Shown here piece after piece: positions 59,571-64,000 of a stretch of DNA of 64,000 nucleotides. The notes beneath the pieces are model-generated. The model ran no database searches, was not told the origin of the DNA, and was given only the letters and a program-made list of their open reading frames with translations. This DNA comes from an uncultured Clostridia bacterium (GTDB taxonomy: Bacteria > Bacillota > Clostridia > Christensenellales > Borkfalkiaceae). The stretch covers positions 59,088-123,087 of the forward strand of contig CANQXA010000001.1 of the NCBI GenBank assembly GCA_947627765.1. Direction: 5' to 3'. Positions within the stretch are counted from its first letter, which is position 1; every line of letters begins with the position of its first letter. The position numbers and the translations under genes were made by a program.

Positions 59571-59599
59571 AAGATATGCGGCGGAAGGGACAAGTATGA
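59571..59599 (-). promoter_or_regulatory. SigE-like promoter of the spoIIIA operon
   Basis: Minus-strand TCATACT (59599-59593), 14-bp spacer, CATATCTT (59578-59571); six bases to the chosen ATG. The 14-bp spacer is that of SigE promoters. Confidence 0.55.
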
Positions 59600-59611
59600 T
59601 GCGCCGCATAA

Positions 59612-59636
59612 AAGAACGCCGCACCCCTTGCGGCGT
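59612..59636 (-). terminator. Second tandem terminator after the GH51 gene
   Basis: ACGCCGCA-AGGGG-TGCGGCGT then TTCTTTT on the minus strand. Confidence 0.75.
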
Positions 59637-59644
59637 GCGGCGCA

Positions 59645-59678
59645 TAAAGAAACAGCGGCGGAAAATTTCTGCCGCTGT
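59645..59678 (-). terminator. First tandem terminator after the GH51 gene
   Basis: ACAGCGGC (59678-59671) pairs with GCCGCTGT (59659-59652), followed by TTCTTTAT. Confidence 0.75.
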
Positions 59679-59694
59679 CTCTTCAATCCCTCCC

Positions 59695-62298
59695 TTACCC
59701 AATCACGAACACCGAAACACTGTTGTTTTTGATGTCCGCGCGGAGTATATCGCCGTCAAGCGAAAGTTCGCTTGTCGTCGGCTCGATGTGATGCGTTTTA
59801 CCCGATTTGACTCCGATCTCGTTGATGACCGTGACGTCCTCATGCCAAAGCGTGGTAACGCGCGCCGTCTTTTTGCCGGCAAAGCCGACCAGCTTTGCCT
59901 CCATCGTTTCGTCTTTGCCCGAAACGTTGACGACTTTCAGATAGATCTTCCCGTCCGCGCCCACCGTGGCGCTCTCGAAGACGCGTTCGTTGACCTTCCA
60001 AATGTTCTTGAAGAGAACTTCGTGCCATGCGCCGTCCTTGAAAATGTGCGCGGCAAACGTCTTTTTCGTATATTCGAGCTTCAAGATATTTCCTTCGGGC
60101 GAATAGCCGAGGAACTTATCCTTCCCCATCATCTCGCAGACGGTCCGCTTGAAATCCACCCGCTTATCGAAGGAGACGTCGTAACCCTTATGGTTTTTCC
60201 CGTATTGACAGCAGATCGAGAATCCCGCGCTGTCCATGGTGCCCGCGTCGCGCACATCTTTGACGCCGACGCCCGCGATAAAACTCTGTTCGCCCGAAAG
60301 ACGGCGGAATTCGATCTCTACATTGCAGTTTTCGAAGTCTTGCGCGTCGTAATAGTAACCGTTGAAGGCGTCGCTCTCTTCGATGATGAGCGAATCCCCC
60401 TCGATATGGCCGCCGCGGCAGTTGGGATAGACTTTCCACCCCCCGAGCCCGTCGGCAAAGCGGTGCTCATAGAGCTTTTTGCCCGTTTCCCTGTCGTAGA
60501 CGGTGACCGAGGAGACGGCGCTCGCAGTGCGGTGCCCGCCGATGAGAAGCCCGCCCGCGTTGTCTTCATCGAGTTCCCGAAGACCGGTGAGCGTATAGTC
60601 GCCGACATTCCCCGCAAACATCTGCTGGACGTAATAATTGGGAGTGAGCATGATGTCCCGCGCGTTGAACCAAATGAGGTTGGGCGTCCAGCGGTAATTG
60701 TAGGTAGAGGCGAAGAGCGGCGCGTAGCAGGTCATTTTTACGACGTCGGAATTGCGTTCGCAACCTGTGAGGAAGGCGGCTTCCGCGAGCGCGGAACGGA
60801 GGTTGTTGTCGCCGTTGAGCCGTCCCCTGCCGTCCGCCATCGTATGCATCGCATATTCGCCCATAAAGACTTTGGCGCCGTCCCTGTCGTAGCAGTCGTA
60901 GCGCTTGGTATTGTCGATAAACCACTCGTAGGAATTGTAGACGTGCTCGTCCACGATCATGTCGCGGTACTTTTCGTTGATGATCTTCCAGCTTTCATTG
61001 GAATCGGAGGGACGGATGTCCACGCCGCAGGTGGTGACGACCGTGATGCCGAAGAGCTTCAAAAGGTCGGTCATGCGCCCCTTATAGAGATATTGGCGGA
61101 CGCCGAGCAGACAGGCGGCGAAGTTATCGAAATATTCGTAGCCCCAATTCTCGTTGCCGATCCCGATGTAATGGAGATCGAAGGGCGCGGGATGCCCCAT
61201 GTCGGTACGGACCTTCGCCCAATACGCCTCGTTCTTATCGGTGGAGGCGATGTCGCCCTTGGCGAAGAAGATGAGATCGGCAACGTTGTCGATGACTTCT
61301 TCTTGGAACTGCTTTGTCCCGGGGACGATGCGCTGATAGCCCGTTTTGCGCTGTTCACCCATGCGGATCTGGCAGAGGAGCCCGCAGTGGAGCACGGGGA
61401 GCGGCGTCGCGCCGATGTCCTCGCACAGCGCGAAATATTCATAGAATCCCACGCCGTAGGACTGCATATATTGCCAAAGATTTGCGATCTGTTTGCGCTG
61501 TTCGAGGGGACCGACCGTGTTTCTCCACTTGTACTGATGGTCGAAATCCACGTCGCCCTCTACGACGCATCCGCCCGGGAAACGCACGAAGGAGGGATGG
61601 CAGTCTTTCAGGACCTGTACGACGCGCGGAGAAAGTTTTCCGTTGCGGTACTTATCGGGATCCCCCCAAACGGTCGCGGGAAGCAGGGACACCATATCGA
61701 TGCCGATCTTCCCGTTGCCCTCGAGGGTGATGCAGAGCCGCCCCATGGTATCCTTATCGGCGACGACGGAAGTCGCCACCTTGATCCATTCGCCGTCCGT
61801 ACCCGCGGGGATCTTGATTTGCCCGACCGTGGTGTGCACGCCGTGCGCGCCGCGGATAAAGATCTTCGCCGTGCCCTTGAAACCAAGCCGCTTGACCCAC
61901 ATGGAGAAGTGATAGGTCTCCCCCTTCGTGACGGGCATTCCGTAGATGTCGTAGCCGCCGTTCAAAAAGTAGCCGGGATTTTCGAGATGATAGACGCCGC
62001 CCACGCTCAGCAACAGATAGGAAGGATTATTTTCGTTCATTCCCCCCTTTTTGCTGATCTTTTTGGGGCCTGCGCCGAAGATGTCCCAATAGAAGCCGTG
62101 TGCCTTGCGGACTTCTACCTCGCTTTCGCAGTCGAAGGGATCGTAGGTGTAGTATTCGTGTTCGAAAGAATTATTGATCACCATTTCGGCGTTGAGTCCG
62201 CCGTCCGCCGATTGGTTGATGTCCTCGAAGAAAAGTCCGTAGAGATGCCGTGAAATGTCAACGCCGCGCTTGGCGGAGTCGAGAGTGTAGTTCAGCAT
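59695..62298 (-). CDS. GH51 alpha-L-arabinofuranosidase with inserted LamG-like domain
   Basis: 867 residues from the ATG at 62298 (AAGGAG upstream). The start ISRHLYGLFFEDINQSADGGLNAEM, the acid/base Glu in IGIGNENWGYEYF and the nucleophile Glu in KVFMGEYAMHT identify GH51. There is no signal peptide, so it works in the cytosol on arabino-oligosaccharides. Between residues about 610 and 780 lies an extra beta-rich domain (FADGLGGWKVY, GYYYDAQDFENCNVEIEFR), resembling a LamG/DUF1080 fold, set inside the C-terminal beta-sandwich. Monocistronic, with two tandem terminators. Confidence 0.92.
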   Translation of the reverse strand: MLNYTLDSAKRGVDISRHLYGLFFEDINQSADGGLNAEMVINNSFEHEYYTYDPFDCESEVEVRKAHGFYWDIFGAGPKKISKKGGMNENNPSYLLLSVGGVYHLENPGYFLNGGYDIYGMPVTKGETYHFSMWVKRLGFKGTAKIFIRGAHGVHTTVGQIKIPAGTDGEWIKVATSVVADKDTMGRLCITLEGNGKIGIDMVSLLPATVWGDPDKYRNGKLSPRVVQVLKDCHPSFVRFPGGCVVEGDVDFDHQYKWRNTVGPLEQRKQIANLWQYMQSYGVGFYEYFALCEDIGATPLPVLHCGLLCQIRMGEQRKTGYQRIVPGTKQFQEEVIDNVADLIFFAKGDIASTDKNEAYWAKVRTDMGHPAPFDLHYIGIGNENWGYEYFDNFAACLLGVRQYLYKGRMTDLLKLFGITVVTTCGVDIRPSDSNESWKIINEKYRDMIVDEHVYNSYEWFIDNTKRYDCYDRDGAKVFMGEYAMHTMADGRGRLNGDNNLRSALAEAAFLTGCERNSDVVKMTCYAPLFASTYNYRWTPNLIWFNARDIMLTPNYYVQQMFAGNVGDYTLTGLRELDEDNAGGLLIGGHRTASAVSSVTVYDRETGKKLYEHRFADGLGGWKVYPNCRGGHIEGDSLIIEESDAFNGYYYDAQDFENCNVEIEFRRLSGEQSFIAGVGVKDVRDAGTMDSAGFSICCQYGKNHKGYDVSFDKRVDFKRTVCEMMGKDKFLGYSPEGNILKLEYTKKTFAAHIFKDGAWHEVLFKNIWKVNERVFESATVGADGKIYLKVVNVSGKDETMEAKLVGFAGKKTARVTTLWHEDVTVINEIGVKSGKTHHIEPTTSELSLDGDILRADIKNNSVSVFVIG

Positions 62299-62343
62299 AA
62301 GTCTCCTTGAAGGGTTTCCGCCCTTCCGGTTGATGATACCCAT

Positions 62344-62371
62344 ATTATACCACGTTTTTTTCTTTCGTCAA
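62344..62371 (-). promoter_or_regulatory. Promoter of the GH51 gene
   Basis: Minus-strand TTGACG (62371-62366), 16-bp spacer, TATAAT (62349-62344). The leader carries a 6-bp hairpin (62309-62326) next to AAGGAG. Confidence 0.8.
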
Positions 62372-62510
62372 TATTTTCGTGAAATATTTTACAAATGCAT
62401 GAAATAATTTTTTTTCGTTCTCCATTTGTGAATTTTTGTGTGAAAAACGGACATTTTGAGAATATTTTTGTTTGAAAGCGATTTCTTTTTTGTCATAGCC
62501 GAAAATTACT

Positions 62511-62539
62511 TTGCATTTTGCGCGCATAACTGTTATAAT
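62511..62539 (+). promoter_or_regulatory. Promoter of SDR-aminoacyl synthase pair
   Basis: TTGCAT (62511-62516), 17-bp spacer, TATAAT (62534-62539). Between the two divergent promoters (62372-62510) the sequence is strongly AT-rich with no ORF. Confidence 0.8.
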
Positions 62540-62559
62540 AAGAACCGAGAGGACAAGAG

Positions 62560-63339
62560 ATGAAAAAGGTAGTCGTCATCACGGGCGCGTCGAGCGGGAT
62601 CGGACTTGCCACCGCGAGGCTGCTGTTATCGCAGGGATACCGCGTCTATGGGATCGCGCGGCGGGAAGTCGCCGAACCGTTCGAATGTTTCCGCGGCGAC
62701 GTCAACGACGCCGCCCGCATCAAGGAAATTTTCGCCGCAATCAAAGAACGTGAAGGCAGGATCGACGCCGTCGTCAACAATGCCGGTATGGGGATCGCCG
62801 GCGAAGTAGAATCGGCGAGCGAGGAGAAGATCCGCACGATCTTCGATACCAACCTCACGTCGCTTGCAGTGATCTCGTCCCTTGCGATCCCCTATCTCAG
62901 GGAGACAGGCGGCAATTTGGTCAACCTCTCCTCGGTAGCGGGCGAACTGCCCATCCCCTTTCAGTCCTGTTATTCGGCGACCAAGGCGGGCGTATTGAAC
63001 TTTTCCCTCGCACTGGACGGCGAAGTACGGCGGTTCGGCGTGCACGTGACGGCGATCCTTCCCGGGGATACGAAGACGGGATTTACGGCGGCGCGCGTGA
63101 TCGAGGGAGACGGGAGCGGCTACGGCGGATCGGTGAAGCGCTCGATCGGGCGCATGGAGCACGACGAGCAGAACGGAAAAAGTCCCGATACCGTGGCGTG
63201 TGCGATCGCCCGCGTCCTCAAAAAGAAGAGGCCGCCCCTCCGCGTGACGGTGGGCGCCTCATACCGTCTCTTTGCAGGGCTCAAGAGACTGCTACCGACA
63301 AGATTTGTGAATTGGATCTTAAGAAAGATGTACGCATAG
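62560..63339 (+). CDS. Short-chain dehydrogenase/reductase, candidate 3-ketosphinganine reductase
   Basis: 259 residues, classical SDR. NADP site VITGASSGIGLATARLL, NNAGMGIAG, catalytic Ser in LVNLSSVAG, and YSATKAGVLNF with the Tyr-x3-Lys pair. The C-terminus is basic and hydrophobic (YRLFAGLKRLLPTRFVNWILRKMYA), which may lie on the membrane. The next gene, 13 bp on, is a serine-palmitoyltransferase-like enzyme, so reduction of its 3-keto product is a reasonable guess. Many SDRs of this type have other substrates. Confidence 0.85.
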   Translation: MKKVVVITGASSGIGLATARLLLSQGYRVYGIARREVAEPFECFRGDVNDAARIKEIFAAIKEREGRIDAVVNNAGMGIAGEVESASEEKIRTIFDTNLTSLAVISSLAIPYLRETGGNLVNLSSVAGELPIPFQSCYSATKAGVLNFSLALDGEVRRFGVHVTAILPGDTKTGFTAARVIEGDGSGYGGSVKRSIGRMEHDEQNGKSPDTVACAIARVLKKKRPPLRVTVGASYRLFAGLKRLLPTRFVNWILRKMYA

Positions 63340-63352
63340 GGAGGAATGAAAA

Positions 63353-64000
63353 ATGGATCTTTTCGCCAAAACGGAAAAACGGCACAATTACGATGAAGCG
63401 CGGGAGAAAGATATCTACCCCTATTTCCATGCGCTGACTTCGGGGCAGGATACGATCGTCGAGATGGAAGGTCACAGGACGATCATGATCGGCTCCAACA
63501 ACTACCTCGGGCTGACGTCCCATCCGGAAGTCATTGCCGCGGGCGTCGAAGGGCTGAAAAAATACGGCTCGGGTTGCTCGGGTTCGCGGTTTTTGAATGG
63601 CACGCTCGACATTCATAAGAAACTCGAAGAGGAACTCGCCGCATTTTTACATAAGGAAGCGGTCATGACGTTCTCTACGGGATTCCAGAGCAATCTCGGG
63701 ATCATCAGCGGCGTGGTCGGGATGTCCGACACGGTGATCTGCGACAAGGAAAACCACGCTTCCATCTACGACGGATGCCGCCTCAGTTTCGGCAGGATGC
63801 TCCGCTATAATCACAACGATATGGCGGATCTCGAGCGCCAGCTCGCCTCCGTCCCCGAAGAACGCGGGATCCTCATCGTGACGGACGGCGTATTCAGCAT
63901 GAGCGGCGAGATCTGCAACCTTCCCGAGATCGTGCGCCTTGCGCGCAAATACGGCGCCCGCGTGATGGTAGACGACGCCCACGGCTTGGGCGTGCCCGGC
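63353..64000 (+). CDS. Alpha-oxoamine synthase, serine-palmitoyltransferase-like (3' end cut by window)
   Basis: First 216 residues; the gene continues past the window. GGAGGAA precedes the ATG. The PLP fold-type I pattern is clear: SNNYLGLTSHPEV, GSGCSGSRFLNGT, HKKLEEELAAFL, FSTGFQSNLGIIS, NHASIYDGCRLS, and the VDDAHGLGVPG active-site loop; the PLP Lys lies beyond the edge. HASIYDG and YNHNDMADLE resemble bacterial serine palmitoyltransferases more than BioF or Kbl. It would condense serine or another amino acid with an acyl-CoA. Substrates cannot be fixed from this fragment. Confidence 0.85.
   Translation, partial: MDLFAKTEKRHNYDEAREKDIYPYFHALTSGQDTIVEMEGHRTIMIGSNNYLGLTSHPEVIAAGVEGLKKYGSGCSGSRFLNGTLDIHKKLEEELAAFLHKEAVMTFSTGFQSNLGIISGVVGMSDTVICDKENHASIYDGCRLSFGRMLRYNHNDMADLERQLASVPEERGILIVTDGVFSMSGEICNLPEIVRLARKYGARVMVDDAHGLGVPG

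Noticed and set aside
59509-62253. A 914-codon plus-strand frame opposite the GH51 gene
   Set aside because: Antisense shadow of a confident GH51 gene with catalytic motifs. The translated sequence is low-complexity and matches no family.
1-64000. tRNA, rRNA, CRISPR arrays, transposases or an integrase inside the ABC cassette
   Set aside because: Looked for T-loop and CCA-type ends, regularly spaced repeats, and transposase or integrase motifs. None found; the only recombinase is the gene at 30967-32022.

Overview
The window looks like a chromosomal segment of a spore-forming anaerobic Clostridia-type Firmicute with a moderately high GC content. The main evidence is a complete spoIIIAA-AH operon, spoIVB, spoVG, gerW/ytfJ and a spoIIM-like gene, set in the conserved order asp23-nusB-folD-ispA-dxs-tlyA-nadK-argR-recN-spoIVB. 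A sodium-pump decarboxylase cluster and a glgBCDAP glycogen operon fit a fermentative gut-type anaerobe. I cannot name the species. I see no rRNA, tRNA, CRISPR array or transposase.

Layout. 1-470: two small unrecognised ORFs, each ended by a terminator. 0.6-4.4 kb: MarR regulator, membrane protein, DegV, RNase HI, VTT membrane protein. 4.5-9.7 kb: biotin-dependent Na+-pumping decarboxylase cluster with two different carboxyltransferases. 9.7-15.1 kb: flavoprotein, chorismate mutase-CMP kinase fusion, acyltransferase, IspH-S1 fusion. 15.2-19.2 kb: HtpG, cold shock protein, SpoVG, MurC. 19.5-29.7 kb: glycogen operon. 29.7-33.7 kb: HflX, tyrosine recombinase and HTH protein, a Cys-rich protein, and LexA with a likely LexA box. 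33.7-42.1 kb (minus strand): pseudouridine synthase, DacF/GerW/DUF2953, ScpAB, M50 protease, LysA, a second D-Ala-D-Ala carboxypeptidase, SpoIIM-like protein. 42.1-46 kb: sugar ABC importer lying between two copies of the 3' end of spoIVB. 46-59.6 kb (minus strand): the sporulation and housekeeping block. 59.7-62.3 kb: GH51 arabinofuranosidase. 62.5-64 kb: an SDR followed by a serine-palmitoyltransferase-like enzyme cut by the window end.

Cross-cutting signals. (1) At least eight genes have a promoter placed so that transcription should begin at, or within about three bases of, the start codon, with no Shine-Dalgarno; they include SigA-, SigE- and SigF/G-like promoters. (2) A roughly 21-bp interrupted palindrome recurs seven times, four of them inside conserved genes. 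(3) A second hairpin family built on GACAACCC/GGGTTGTC occurs four times. (4) The ABC importer looks like a cassette integrated at the 3' end of spoIVB, which carried in a replacement gene end with its own terminator.
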